Shown here: positions 1 to 7,818 of the stretch, in pieces
Layout: each line of letters begins with the position of its first letter
How positions within the stretch are numbered: the first letter of the stretch is position 1
Source: Bacteroides caecigallinarum
GTDB lineage: Bacteria; Bacteroidota; Bacteroidia; Bacteroidales; Bacteroidaceae
Reading direction: 5' to 3'
NCBI RefSeq assembly: GCF_021530995.1
Contig: NZ_JADYTF010000023.1
Span: forward strand, 1 to 35,627
DNA length: 35,627 bases
Position numbers and translations under genes: made by a program
Notes under the pieces: generated by a model
Seen by the model: the letters and a program-made list of their open reading frames with translations, nothing else
The model's database searches: none
Told to the model about the DNA's origin: nothing

Positions 1-15
1 ATAAAAAAATATCCA

Positions 16-23
16 TACCTTTG
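16..23 (+). promoter_or_regulatory. Bacteroides-type -7 promoter box TACCTTTG
   Basis: TACCTTTG fits the Bacteroides -7 consensus TAnnTTTG exactly. The matching -33 element would lie before the window starts, so it cannot be checked. Transcription would begin near base 30 and run through the repeats towards the terminator ending at 372. Confidence 0.5.
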
Positions 24-70
24 TATCGTGGTTGTGAAACCAGAGAGTAAATTAATAAATAGCACAAAAA

Positions 71-250
71 TAAAAGGTATTAGACTTACTTAAGGTATAA
101 AAATAAAAAGGTAAAAGGTATTAGATTAAGGTTATTAGTTAAAGGTAAAATTAAGGTATTAGGTTTAAGGTAAAAAAAGGTATTAGTAAAATTAGGTAAA
201 AGGTTTTCAGTTTAAGGGATAAAAGGTAAATAGGTTTAGTGCTAAGGTAA
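71..250 (+). repeat. degenerate GGTWWWA heptad-like repeats
   Basis: GG occurs at about 76, 94, 110, 117, 130, 144, 155, 162, 169, 179, 195, 202, 216, 225, 233 and 246. Many copies read AAGGTAAAA or AAGGTATTAG. Several spacings are 7 or close to 14, but the period is not strict. All copies point the same way, so the plus strand is purine-rich. Confidence 0.7.
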
Positions 251-301
251 AAAGAAAAGATTAAGAAGGATAACAATTAAGACTAGAAAAACCAAAGAAA
301 C

Positions 302-372
302 AAAGAACCCTAAAATGGGGGGTTCTTTTAGGAAGCCGGCGGCATTCAAAATGATGAATGGCGCTTTTTTTT
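302..372 (+). terminator. double hairpin with T8 tract, intrinsic terminator
   Basis: The first hairpin pairs AAAGAACCC (302-310) with GGGTTCTTT (320-328), nine perfect pairs. The second pairs 339-347 with 356-364, eight pairs broken by one G-G mismatch, and is followed directly by eight T at 365-372. The T tract places it on the plus strand, ending the candidate RNA. The remaining gap to mdh (373-525) is AT-rich and I see nothing further in it. Confidence 0.75.
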
Positions 373-525
373 ATAAATAAAACTATCTCCATAATTGCAA
401 CATCATCATTACAATTTCAATACATCTAAAATGAAATAATGATTTTTTTCCGTAATTAAGTATAAAAGCACAGAAAATACTATTTATTTGCCATCGGTAA
501 ATCTATTATTTCTTCGATAATTTCT

Positions 526-533
526 TAACTTTG
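526..533 (+). promoter_or_regulatory. mdh promoter, -7 box TAACTTTG
   Basis: TAACTTTG matches TAnnTTTG exactly and would start transcription near base 540, leaving a leader of about 58 nt before mdh. No TTTG lies at the expected -33 distance. The leader has no Shine-Dalgarno sequence, as is usual in this phylum. Confidence 0.6.
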
Positions 534-597
534 TAGCGGAAGAAAGAAAGACAGACAATAAAAACACTTTTATAACATAACATAAATAATTAGAATT

Positions 598-1599
598 ATG
601 GAATTTGTAACAAACGAAAAACTTACTATCGTAGGTGCTGCCGGTATGATCGGTTCTAACATGGCTCAGACTGCAATCATGATGGGCTTGACTAATAACA
701 TCTGCTTGTATGACCCATACGCTCCAGGTTTGGAAGGTGTAGCAGAAGAATTGTTCCACTGCGGCTTTGAAGGTGTAAACATCACTTTCACTTCTGATAT
801 CAAAGAAGCTTTGACAGGTGCTAAATATATTGTAAACTCAGGTGGTGCTGCTCGTAAAGCAGGTATGACTCGTGAAGACCTTCTTAAAGGTAACGCAGCT
901 ATCGCTGAAGAATTCGGTAAGAACGTTAAGGCTTACTGCCCTGATGTAAAACATATCGTTGTTATCTTCAACCCAGCTGATATCACTGGTCTTATCACAT
1001 TGTTATATTCTGGTTTGAAACCAGGTCAGGTTACAACTCTTGCAGCTCTTGACTCAACTCGTCTTCGCAGCGAATTGGCTAAACACTTCGGTGTTTCTAT
1101 GGACGCTGTTGAAAACTGCCGTACATACGGTGGCCACGGCGAACAGATGGCTGTATTCGCTTCTACAGCTAAAGTTAACGGTAAGGCTTTGACTGACATC
1201 ATCGGTACTGAAGCTCTTAGCACTGAACAGTGGGCAGAAATCCAGCAGAAAGTAACTAAGGGTGGTGCTAACATCATCAACCTCCGCGGACGTTCTTCAT
1301 TCCAGAGCCCATCATACGTTTCTATCGAAATGATTGGTGCTGCTATGGGTGGTAAAGCATTCCGTTGGCCAGCTGGTACATACGTATCAAACGATAAGTA
1401 TGATCACATCATGATGGCTTGGGAAACTTCTATCGACACTGAAGGTTGTCACTGTGCAGAATTGAACGGTACAGCTGAAGAACAGGCTGCTTTGGATAAG
1501 AGCTACGAACACTTGTGCGATCTTCGTGACGAAGTTATCGCAATGGGCGTTCTTCCTCCAGTATCAGAATGGAACGCATTGAACCCAAATATTAAATAA
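598..1599 (+). CDS. mdh: malate dehydrogenase
   Basis: Converts malate to oxaloacetate with NAD in the cytoplasm. In Bacteroides it works mainly in the reductive direction, on the branch to fumarate and succinate. The 333-residue protein has an N-terminal Rossmann fold with the GAAGMIG dinucleotide loop at 13-19. Substrate arginines lie in the RKAGMTR segment (86-92), and the catalytic Asp152-Arg155 pair (LDSTR) and His180 (GGHGE) are in place. Length and motifs fit the LDH/MDH superfamily. Codon use is heavily biased, as expected for an abundant enzyme. The gene has its own promoter and a strong terminator directly behind it, so it is monocistronic. The start at 598 follows the promoter and gives a complete N-terminus. 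Confidence 0.93.
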   Translation: MEFVTNEKLTIVGAAGMIGSNMAQTAIMMGLTNNICLYDPYAPGLEGVAEELFHCGFEGVNITFTSDIKEALTGAKYIVNSGGAARKAGMTREDLLKGNAAIAEEFGKNVKAYCPDVKHIVVIFNPADITGLITLLYSGLKPGQVTTLAALDSTRLRSELAKHFGVSMDAVENCRTYGGHGEQMAVFASTAKVNGKALTDIIGTEALSTEQWAEIQQKVTKGGANIINLRGRSSFQSPSYVSIEMIGAAMGGKAFRWPAGTYVSNDKYDHIMMAWETSIDTEGCHCAELNGTAEEQAALDKSYEHLCDLRDEVIAMGVLPPVSEWNALNPNIK

Positions 1600-1625
1600 T
1601 TGATATTCAGGTTTTAAATTATATC

Positions 1626-1659
1626 AGGGGAAACCGCATATGTGGTTTCCCCTATTTTT
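1626..1659 (+). terminator. mdh intrinsic terminator
   Basis: AGGGGAAACC (1626-1635) pairs perfectly with GGTTTCCCCT (1644-1653) around an 8-base loop and is followed by ATTTTT. It closes the mdh transcript before the dnaG promoter. Confidence 0.85.
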
Positions 1660-1685
1660 ATGCCCATAAATCATAATTTTTTATG

Positions 1686-1693
1686 TACTTTTG
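1686..1693 (+). promoter_or_regulatory. dnaG promoter, -7 box TACTTTTG
   Basis: TACTTTTG fits TAnnTTTG exactly. Its last base is only nine bases before the likely dnaG ATG at 1702, so the mRNA would have almost no leader. No TTTG is seen at the -33 distance. Confidence 0.55.
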
Positions 1694-1701
1694 CATCTTG
1701 T

Positions 1702-3867
1702 ATGATAGATCAGGCCACCATAGACAGAATTCTTGATGCAGCACAAATAGTTGATGTTGTTTCCGATTTCGTTACTCTGCGCAAGCGTGGAGTCAACTAC
1801 GTTGGTTTGTGTCCATTCCATAACGAAAAGACTCCATCATTCAGCGTTTCTCCAAGCAAAGGAGTTTGCAAGTGCTTCAGCTGTGGAAAAGGTGGAAACG
1901 CCGTACATTTCATTATGGAGCACGAACAGCTGTCATACTACGAGGCTCTGAAATGGCTTGCAAAGAAGTACAATATAGAAATCAAGGAAAGAGAGCTTAC
2001 AAAGGAAGAAAAGCAATCACAAGGACTCAGAGAAAGCCTTTTCCTTGTAAATCAGTTTGCAGCAGAATATTTCCAGGACATCTTATACAACAACGTTGAC
2101 GGACAAAGCATAGGTATGACCTATTTCCGTCAGAGAGGATTCCGCGACGATATTATAAAGAAATTCCAACTTGGATATTGTACGGAACAAAAAGATGCAC
2201 TGGCAAAAACAGCCGTTCAGAAAGGCTACAAGCAGGAACTTCTGCTCAAAACCGGATTGTGCTACATGAAGGACGATGGAAGAACCATACGCGACCGTTT
2301 CTGGGGACGTGTGATTTTCCCTGTTCATAACATCACAGGAAAAGTAGTAGCATTCGGAGGCCGTGTACTCAGCGCTGCAACAAAGAACGTACAGATGAAG
2401 TACGTCAACTCTCCCGAATCTGAAATTTATCATAAGAGCAAGGAACTGTACGGAATATACTTTGCCAAACAATCTATAATCCGACAGGACAGATGTTTCC
2501 TCGTAGAAGGTTACACTGACGTTATCTCAATGCACCAAAGCGGTATTGAGAACGTAGTGGCATCATCAGGTACAGCGCTTACTTCGGACCAAATCAGACT
2601 GATACACAGATTTACAAGCAACATCACAGTGTTATACGATGGCGACGGTGCGGGTATAAAAGCCAGCATCCGCGGTATCGACATGATTCTTGAAGAAGGC
2701 ATGAATATAAAGGTATGTCTGCTTCCTGACGGTGAGGACCCTGACAGTTTTGCCAGAAAGCATAATGCAACAGAGTATCAGGCATACATCAACAACAATG
2801 AGGTAGACTTCATACGCTTCAAGACCAACCTGCTGATGGACGAAGCAGGTAAAGATCCTATCAAAAGAGCCGAACTTATTTCAAGCATAGTAAAAAGCAT
2901 ATCTGTCATCCCTGACAGTATAGTCCGTTCTGTATATATCAGAGAGTGCAGCCAGCTGCTTAAGATGGACGAGAAAATACTGGTTGAAGCTACTGCGAAA
3001 CTTATTGAACAGGCTGTTGAAAACAAGGAAAAGGAGGAAGAGAGAAAAAGACAGAGAGAAGAGTACAGCAGAAGACAACAGGCTATCGCTACAGCACAGC
3101 AAGTAGAGCAGCAGACTGCAAACAACAACTCAGACAGTAACGATGTAGCAAATACAGTTCTACCAACGAACAATCTTGCTATCGCGCCAACCGACACTCC
3201 TGTCCTTCCTCCGGAAGGCAATATACCTCCTCCTGAATTAACGCCGGAAGTGGTATCACCGGTTGATACATACTCATCATATATCCCGGCACAGGGAAAT
3301 GAGAACAAAGTTTTCTACAAGCAGGAAGAAAGTCTGGTGAAAATGATTATCAGATATGGCGAGAAAATAGTGTGCTGTGTAGAAGACGAAGAAGGCAACG
3401 AACAACCTCTCACCGTAACTGAATACATTGCATATAATCTGAGAGTTGACGACATACAGTTCCACAATCCTGTACACAGAAAGATACTGAAGGAAGCTGA
3501 AGAGAATGTTCACAATGAGAACTTTGTGGCAGAGAGATATTTCCTGTCAAATCCTGACCCGGAAATAAGCAAGACCGCAGCCGACATGTCTAGCGACAGA
3601 TACCAGCTCAGTAATTATCATTCTAAAGGACAGAAAATAATAACAGACGAAGAACGCCTTTATGAACTTGTTCCCCGTCTGCTGCTGGATTTTAAGATAT
3701 CTATTCTAAAAGAAGAGATGAAACATACGCTTCAAGCTCTGAACGACCCTGCCGTGGCTTCAAATCCGGAAAAAAGTGCAGAGATAATGGCACATTTCAA
3801 AGACTTGACCGAAACACAGAATATGATTCTGAAAGATGCAGGCGACCGTACTACAAGCCTGTATTAA
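1702..3867 (+). CDS. dnaG: DNA primase
   Basis: Makes the RNA primers for replication, acting with the DnaB helicase at the fork. From ATG 1702 the protein has 721 residues. The N-terminal CHC2 zinc-binding domain has ligands Cys37, His40, Cys58 and Cys61. The TOPRIM catalytic core follows, with VEGYTD and the metal-binding DGDGAG. A low-complexity linker (about residues 450-550, rich in Gln, Asn and Pro, after a charged helical stretch) leads to the C-terminal DnaB-interaction region. The open frame extends upstream to 1642, but that would start inside the mdh terminator and before the promoter, so [10 protein letters not shown] is taken as the start. The stop overlaps the folE stop on the other strand. 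Confidence 0.93.
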   Translation: MIDQATIDRILDAAQIVDVVSDFVTLRKRGVNYVGLCPFHNEKTPSFSVSPSKGVCKCFSCGKGGNAVHFIMEHEQLSYYEALKWLAKKYNIEIKERELTKEEKQSQGLRESLFLVNQFAAEYFQDILYNNVDGQSIGMTYFRQRGFRDDIIKKFQLGYCTEQKDALAKTAVQKGYKQELLLKTGLCYMKDDGRTIRDRFWGRVIFPVHNITGKVVAFGGRVLSAATKNVQMKYVNSPESEIYHKSKELYGIYFAKQSIIRQDRCFLVEGYTDVISMHQSGIENVVASSGTALTSDQIRLIHRFTSNITVLYDGDGAGIKASIRGIDMILEEGMNIKVCLLPDGEDPDSFARKHNATEYQAYINNNEVDFIRFKTNLLMDEAGKDPIKRAELISSIVKSISVIPDSIVRSVYIRECSQLLKMDEKILVEATAKLIEQAVENKEKEEERKRQREEYSRRQQAIATAQQVEQQTANNNSDSNDVANTVLPTNNLAIAPTDTPVLPPEGNIPPPELTPEVVSPVDTYSSYIPAQGNENKVFYKQEESLVKMIIRYGEKIVCCVEDEEGNEQPLTVTEYIAYNLRVDDIQFHNPVHRKILKEAEENVHNENFVAERYFLSNPDPEISKTAADMSSDRYQLSNYHSKGQKIITDEERLYELVPRLLLDFKISILKEEMKHTLQALNDPAVASNPEKSAEIMAHFKDLTETQNMILKDAGDRTTSLY

Positions 3868-4460
3868 CGGTTGTTTCGGATAAGGTTCATGAACTCCTCA
3901 CGAGTCTTTGCCTGATTGAAAGCCCCAGTGAAGTCGGATGTTGTGGTTATTGAGTTCTGTTTCTCTACACCACGCATCTGCATACACATGTGCTTAGCCT
4001 CAACTACAACCATCACTCCAAGCGGATTCAATGTTTCCTGAATGCACTCCTTTATCTGCAGAGTCATTCTTTCCTGTACTTGCAATCGGTGTGAAAATAT
4101 ATCCACCACACGCGCAATCTTGCTCAATCCCGTAATATATCCGTTAGGAATATAAGCCACATGGGCCTTACCGTAGAACGGGAGCATGTGATGTTCGCAT
4201 AAAGAGAAGAAATCTATATCCTTCACAATGACCATCTGACTGTATTCCTCCTGGAATTTAGCAGAGTTAAGCACAGCCTTAGGGTCCATGTCGTATCCTC
4301 TGGTGAGAGTAAGCATAGCCTTTGCCACACGTTCGGGAGTCTTCAACAGTCCTTCACGTTCAGGGTCTTCACCAAGCAAAGACAGGATTTCCTTATAGTG
4401 TCCCATCAGTTTCTGTACCTTTTCCTCAGGCCAGTTTATCATATCAGTTGTCATCATCAT
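3864..4460 (-). CDS. folE: GTP cyclohydrolase I
   Basis: Converts GTP to dihydroneopterin triphosphate, the first step of tetrahydrofolate synthesis. The 198-residue protein carries the family's zinc site, Cys88 and His91 in SLCEHHMLP and Cys159 further on, the HVAYIPNG segment, and QERMT. The length is normal. Three Met codons open the frame (4460, 4457, 4454), so the exact start is uncertain by two residues. It begins 4 bases after the SPOR-protein stop and is the last gene of the minus-strand tpiA group. Its stop at 3864 lies in a TTAA shared with the dnaG stop, so no separate terminator fits between the two genes. Confidence 0.93.
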   Translation of the reverse strand: MMMTTDMINWPEEKVQKLMGHYKEILSLLGEDPEREGLLKTPERVAKAMLTLTRGYDMDPKAVLNSAKFQEEYSQMVIVKDIDFFSLCEHHMLPFYGKAHVAYIPNGYITGLSKIARVVDIFSHRLQVQERMTLQIKECIQETLNPLGVMVVVEAKHMCMQMRGVEKQNSITTTSDFTGAFNQAKTREEFMNLIRNNR

Positions 4461-4464
4461 TATA

Positions 4465-4926
4465 TTACTCTATATGAATGTTTATCTGTTCACGCACTAT
4501 TGCAACTTCCTTAAAATTACCGGCAGCTTTCAGTTGTCTCATTGCAACATGAGCTTCCTCAATGCTTTTATAATCGCCTACCCTGCATAGCCAGCGTGGA
4601 GGCTGAAAGAATGTATATACCGGCATATCAGGAAATTTTTCCTTTACCTTTTCCGCTACTGAGTTCGCCTCATCCCTGGCCTGTCTGGAGTTATTACCTG
4701 CATAGACCTGCACACGATAACCGCGCGTCTTTATCACTCTCTGTGCTTCCGAAGCACCAGTTCTGACAAAACGTTTGCCTATCATTTCGGTTATTTGTGC
4801 ATCCTGATGCACTGTCACTTTACCCTGTCCTGGTACATTGGTTTGCAGACTTTCCACTATATTGCTCTGCGCCAAAGCTGCGCCCGAAGATATAGTAAAG
4901 ATAAAAGATAAAAGATATTTCATCAT
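4465..4926 (-). CDS. exported SPOR-domain protein
   Basis: A 153-residue protein with a signal peptide (about 1-20, cleavage near ALAQ). The C-terminal SPOR-like domain (about 70-150) begins YRVQVYAG and contains a typical [10 protein letters not shown] segment. SPOR domains bind glycan strands lacking stem peptides and often mark division or cell wall remodelling sites, so a periplasmic wall-associated role is inferred. It lies between tpiA and folE. A hairpin separates it from tpiA, while folE follows almost without a gap. No catalytic residues are apparent. Confidence 0.85.
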   Translation of the reverse strand: MMKYLLSFIFTISSGAALAQSNIVESLQTNVPGQGKVTVHQDAQITEMIGKRFVRTGASEAQRVIKTRGYRVQVYAGNNSRQARDEANSVAEKVKEKFPDMPVYTFFQPPRWLCRVGDYKSIEEAHVAMRQLKAAGNFKEVAIVREQINIHIE

Positions 4927-4940
4927 ACCGGTTGGATTAA

Positions 4941-4985
4941 ATTTTTAAAGACAGTATTCCGGACAGCAATGCCCGGAATACTGTC
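4941..4985 (-). terminator. intra-operon hairpin after tpiA (attenuator or mRNA 3' end)
   Basis: GACAGTATTCCGG (4950-4962) pairs perfectly over 13 bp with CCGGAATACTGTC (4973-4985). On the minus strand the stem is followed by TTTAAAAATTT, a weak U tract. It lies between the tpiA stop (5028) and the SPOR gene (4926). It probably ends or stabilises most tpiA mRNA while letting some transcription reach the SPOR gene and folE. Confidence 0.65.
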
Positions 4986-5027
4986 GAATAATATTACACT
5001 ACAGACGTTTTCGAGTCTGCAAATAAA

Positions 5028-5783
5028 TTATTTGAATGCGTCGATGATACCCTTGAAGTCAGCAACTTTCAATGCAGCTCCACCGATAAGACCACCGTCA
5101 ACATCAGGATTAGCAAACAATTCCTTAGCGTTTGAAGGTTTGCAGCTACCACCGTAAAGGATAGAAGTGTTTTCAGCTACTTCGTTACCGTATTTAGCAG
5201 CAACCAAAGAACGGATGTGAGCGTGGATTTCCTGAGCCTGTTCTGGAGTAGCAGTCTTACCTGTACCGATGGCCCAAACTGGTTCGTAAGCCAAGATTAC
5301 TTTACCGAAATCTTCAGCTGACAATGAGAATACTGATGCCAACTGAGCTTCTACTACTTCATTCTGCTTGTTAGCTTCGCGTTCTTCAAGAACTTCACCG
5401 ATACAGAAGATTGGTTTCAAGTTGTTAGCCAAAGCAAGTTTAACCTTTTCTTCAAGGATTTCTACTGTTTCGTGATAGTAAGCACGACGTTCAGAGTGAC
5501 CAAGGATTACGTACTGAGCACCTGTAGAAGCTACCATTTCAGCAGAAACTTCACCTGTATATGCACCAGAAACTTTGTCTGCACAGTTTTCTGCACCTAC
5601 GCCGATGATTGCGCTGTCAACGATAGGAGTTACAGAAGCCAAGTGGATGAACGGAGTACAGATTACTACGTCGCAGTTTGGTTTGTCTGCTGTCAAAGCT
5701 TCATTCAATTCTTTTGCCAAAGCAATACCTTCTTGCAGGTTCTTGTTCATTTTCCAGTTACCTGCTACAATGTTTTTTCTCAT
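5028..5783 (-). CDS. tpiA: triosephosphate isomerase
   Basis: Interconverts dihydroxyacetone phosphate and glyceraldehyde 3-phosphate in glycolysis. It also handles the dihydroxyacetone phosphate released by fuculose-1-phosphate cleavage in the fucose pathway of this window. The 251-residue TIM barrel has Asn9 and Lys11 (AGNWKMN), His96 (GHSERR) and catalytic Glu167 (AYEPVW), followed by the flexible loop AIGTGKTA. It lies 42 bases after the DoxX-type gene. Codon use is strongly biased, which suggests expression above its neighbours. No full promoter match is seen just upstream, only an imperfect TATATTTA. Confidence 0.94.
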   Translation of the reverse strand: MRKNIVAGNWKMNKNLQEGIALAKELNEALTADKPNCDVVICTPFIHLASVTPIVDSAIIGVGAENCADKVSGAYTGEVSAEMVASTGAQYVILGHSERRAYYHETVEILEEKVKLALANNLKPIFCIGEVLEEREANKQNEVVEAQLASVFSLSAEDFGKVILAYEPVWAIGTGKTATPEQAQEIHAHIRSLVAAKYGNEVAENTSILYGGSCKPSNAKELFANPDVDGGLIGGAALKVADFKGIIDAFK

Positions 5784-5825
5784 CTTGTTTGAAATAATTA
5801 ATTAGTTAAATATAAAAGGTTATAA

Positions 5826-7154
5826 TCAATTCTTTTTGTCACTACTGCCTTGTTCGGAAGCCGGCACAAACTTCTTTTTCCGATGTATGCTCAACCATAA
5901 CAAATCAATCATTATGAACAGAATAAGCGGTCCAAAGAACCATGCCAGCATTTCTGTCACCTTTGACAACATAGTATCATCTTCCAGTTGTCCTATCGGC
6001 AACTCGTCCAACGGACCTGACAGCTGGTATTCATCAGGAAAAGAAAAATTGCTCCATTTTTTTATAACGCGACCGTTTTTAAGAAGTACAAGTCCCGGGT
6101 TAGAGCGAATTATGGTTTTAAGTGTTATCTCGTCCATTGTCGCAAACGGATATTCGGCTCCGGTATAATCCTGCCATCTTGAGATAGCCTCATCCGATGA
6201 TGCCGTTACACAATAGAATCTATATCCATAATCCAATGAATAATCATATACTTCGTTTATCAAGTCCATGGAGCTGTCATCAGCATTTTCCAGCCATGGA
6301 GAAACCAAAAGGAACACATAGTCACTGTTCAGAATTTCGTCAGTAATGTCGAAACCATCGTCGTTAGATATCACAACGAAATCCTTAATGGGTGGCTCAT
6401 AACCCGCTTCCTTAAGTATCGTTTTCGACTCAACAAATTTCCAGGTAGAATCTGTTGGAAAATTATCTATCGTAAATTCCTTTTGTATTCCATCTTTCTG
6501 ATATGTGAAAATAGTTTCGTATACCGGAAGTTTCACACCGTCAGGAATTTCCATGCCTGCTTTGATGTCTGCACCAAGATGATACGGTCGGAAATCGAAA
6601 ACCGGCAGATGGCTCAATGTGAAATAAGTGAACAGAAAAATGAACACAGTACTATACATTGCCACAAGCCAGTCCATCTTGTCCGTCACTAATTTAAAGA
6701 TACTTCTGCTTCGGAAAACTACAACTATGGATGCCAGAAGGAGAACGATATTCTTCCAGAAAGTATCCCAGTTTGACAGATGAATTGCATCACCAAAACA
6801 ACCACAATCCGAAATAGGATTTGCCACGGCGAGCCATAGAGTAAGCGGAGTCATTACGACCATGAAAAGCAAACATGATATTGAGGCCAACCTGCGCCTG
6901 ATTCCGAAAAGCATATAGGAGCCCAAAGTGAATTCCACAACAGCCATTATCCAGGCAATCAGATATGGTACAAAGCCGGAATTCCACCCAGCTAGTCCCC
7001 ACACCTCAAAATAGTCCTGCACTTTGTATACAGTACCCATCGGATCGTTAGCCTTAACAAATCCAGAAAACAGGAATACCACAGCCAACAGGAAACGACA
7101 TACGTTGACTCCTACATAAACAACCCTATGTATATACTTATTCTCCAAATTCAA
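5826..7154 (-). CDS. DoxX/MauE-type membrane protein with large extracytoplasmic domain
   Basis: A 442-residue inner membrane protein. Five hydrophobic segments (about 13-33, 62-84, 91-111, 134-148 and 164-182) form a DoxX/MauE-like module. The CGC pair in SDCGCFGD (Cys117, Cys119) is the hallmark of MauE-type members thought to handle disulfide or quinone redox chemistry. A soluble region follows (about 190-400), apparently thioredoxin-like in layout but without a clear CxxC. One further membrane span (about 403-422) and a charged tail end the protein. It overlaps the DUF1599 gene upstream by 17 bases and precedes tpiA. The exact role is unknown; this gene order is, from memory, common in Bacteroides. 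Confidence 0.8.
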   Translation of the reverse strand: MNLENKYIHRVVYVGVNVCRFLLAVVFLFSGFVKANDPMGTVYKVQDYFEVWGLAGWNSGFVPYLIAWIMAVVEFTLGSYMLFGIRRRLASISCLLFMVVMTPLTLWLAVANPISDCGCFGDAIHLSNWDTFWKNIVLLLASIVVVFRSRSIFKLVTDKMDWLVAMYSTVFIFLFTYFTLSHLPVFDFRPYHLGADIKAGMEIPDGVKLPVYETIFTYQKDGIQKEFTIDNFPTDSTWKFVESKTILKEAGYEPPIKDFVVISNDDGFDITDEILNSDYVFLLVSPWLENADDSSMDLINEVYDYSLDYGYRFYCVTASSDEAISRWQDYTGAEYPFATMDEITLKTIIRSNPGLVLLKNGRVIKKWSNFSFPDEYQLSGPLDELPIGQLEDDTMLSKVTEMLAWFFGPLILFIMIDLLWLSIHRKKKFVPASEQGSSDKKN

Positions 7155-7680
7155 GTTTTATTAGTCCGAACACAGAATAATTAATCATATCCATATAGTT
7201 GGCATCTACACCCTCTGAAACCAAAGTCTCACCACCAAGCGACTCTATCTGCTTGGTTCTATATATCTTCATCAGAATAAGGTCTGTGTATGATGATATA
7301 CGCATACTTCGCCATGCTTCATCATAATCATGATTCTTTGCCAACATGAGCTCCAATGCCTTCTTGGCATATTTGTCGTACATTTCAAGTGCACGATCTA
7401 TACTCATATCGTTGGTCTCAGCAAAGCCCAGTTCCAACTGGATAAGACCTATAATACCATAATTAACAATTGCGATGAATTCCGAACGGATACCTTCGTC
7501 GATAAGGGCAACCCCTTTTACTTCTATGCTGCGTATGCGGTTCGCCTTTATGAATATCTGGTCAGTTACAGATGACGGACGCATGATGCGCCACGCTGCG
7601 CCGTAATCATGCAATTTCTTTTCGTAAAGGCTACGACATATCTCTATAACGTGTTCAAACTGTTGTTTAGTATCTTTCAT
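7138..7680 (-). CDS. DUF1599 family protein
   Basis: A 180-residue cytoplasmic protein from the ATG at 7680. It consists of two copies of the same unit. Residues about 20-85 and 113-179 share HDYxxAW, RxMRxSSxTDxI, an (R/K)xxxIE segment and an INY/VNY-xxxGLIxLE(L/F)G ending. DUF1599 has been linked by comparative genomics to nucleotide modification, but no activity is established. The open frame continues upstream to 7776, but that part runs through a terminator and past the promoter box at 7701-7708, so the start is placed at Met-Lys-Asp-Thr (7680), or two codons earlier at 7686. First gene of the group leading to folE. Confidence 0.82.
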   Translation of the reverse strand: MKDTKQQFEHVIEICRSLYEKKLHDYGAAWRIMRPSSVTDQIFIKANRIRSIEVKGVALIDEGIRSEFIAIVNYGIIGLIQLELGFAETNDMSIDRALEMYDKYAKKALELMLAKNHDYDEAWRSMRISSYTDLILMKIYRTKQIESLGGETLVSEGVDANYMDMINYSVFGLIKLEFGE

Positions 7681-7700
7681 AAACATAATTGAATATGTGG

Positions 7701-7708
7701 CAAAGTTA
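7701..7708 (-). promoter_or_regulatory. promoter of the DUF1599-doxX-tpiA group, -7 box TAACTTTG
   Basis: On the minus strand TAACTTTG matches TAnnTTTG exactly. Transcription would start near 7694, about 14 bases before the ATG at 7680. No TTTG lies at the -33 distance. Confidence 0.6.
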
Positions 7709-7733
7709 CTTATTTTTCGTATAAACACATAAT

Positions 7734-7770
7734 AAAAAAGGTGGAAATGCTTTTGCTTTCCACCTTTTTT
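7734..7770. terminator. bidirectional intrinsic terminator after the M23 gene
   Basis: Bases 7734-7747 pair perfectly with 7757-7770 over 14 bp (core GGTGGAAA with TTTCCACC). A-tracts and T-tracts at the two ends allow function on either strand. It ends the M23 peptidase transcript on the minus strand. Confidence 0.85.
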
Positions 7771-7818
7771 AATCATATAAACGTCAAATAAGATTCTATA
7801 TTAAAGTATTATACAGAA

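Larger units (their letters stand above)
30..372 (+). ncRNA. candidate repeat-rich non-coding RNA
   Basis: No plausible reading frame covers this stretch, yet it sits between a consensus promoter box (16-23) and a hairpin plus T8 terminator (339-372), giving a predicted transcript of about 340 nt. Its body (about 71-250) is a run of imperfect repeats on one strand, of the forms GGTAAAA, GGTATTA and GGTTTAA. About 16 GG dinucleotides occur there, often 7 or 14 bases apart, in an otherwise A/T-only background with almost no C. Such an RNA would be largely unstructured and purine-rich, with structure only at its 3' end. I do not recognise a named RNA family. It could also be the 3' untranslated end of a gene lying before the window. 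Function is unknown. Confidence 0.45.

Noticed and set aside
71-250. Telomere-like or replication-origin repeats
   Set aside because: The GGT-rich heptads only superficially resemble telomere repeats, the period is irregular, no DnaA boxes or origin genes are nearby, and the dnaG next to it is not itself evidence of an origin.
484-759. 91-residue minus-strand reading frame across the mdh start
   Set aside because: It lies antisense to mdh and its promoter; the mdh frame has clear motifs and codon bias.
1642-1701. Upstream in-frame extension of dnaG
   Set aside because: It begins inside the mdh terminator and spans the promoter box; the zinc-domain N-terminus begins properly at 1702.
2778-3308. 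176-residue minus-strand frame inside dnaG
   Set aside because: Ser/Leu/Cys-rich shadow of the Gln/Glu-rich dnaG linker, without promoter or family features.
7681-7776. Upstream in-frame extension of the DUF1599 gene
   Set aside because: It runs through a 14-bp terminator stem and the promoter box; the family begins at the ATG at 7680 or 7686.
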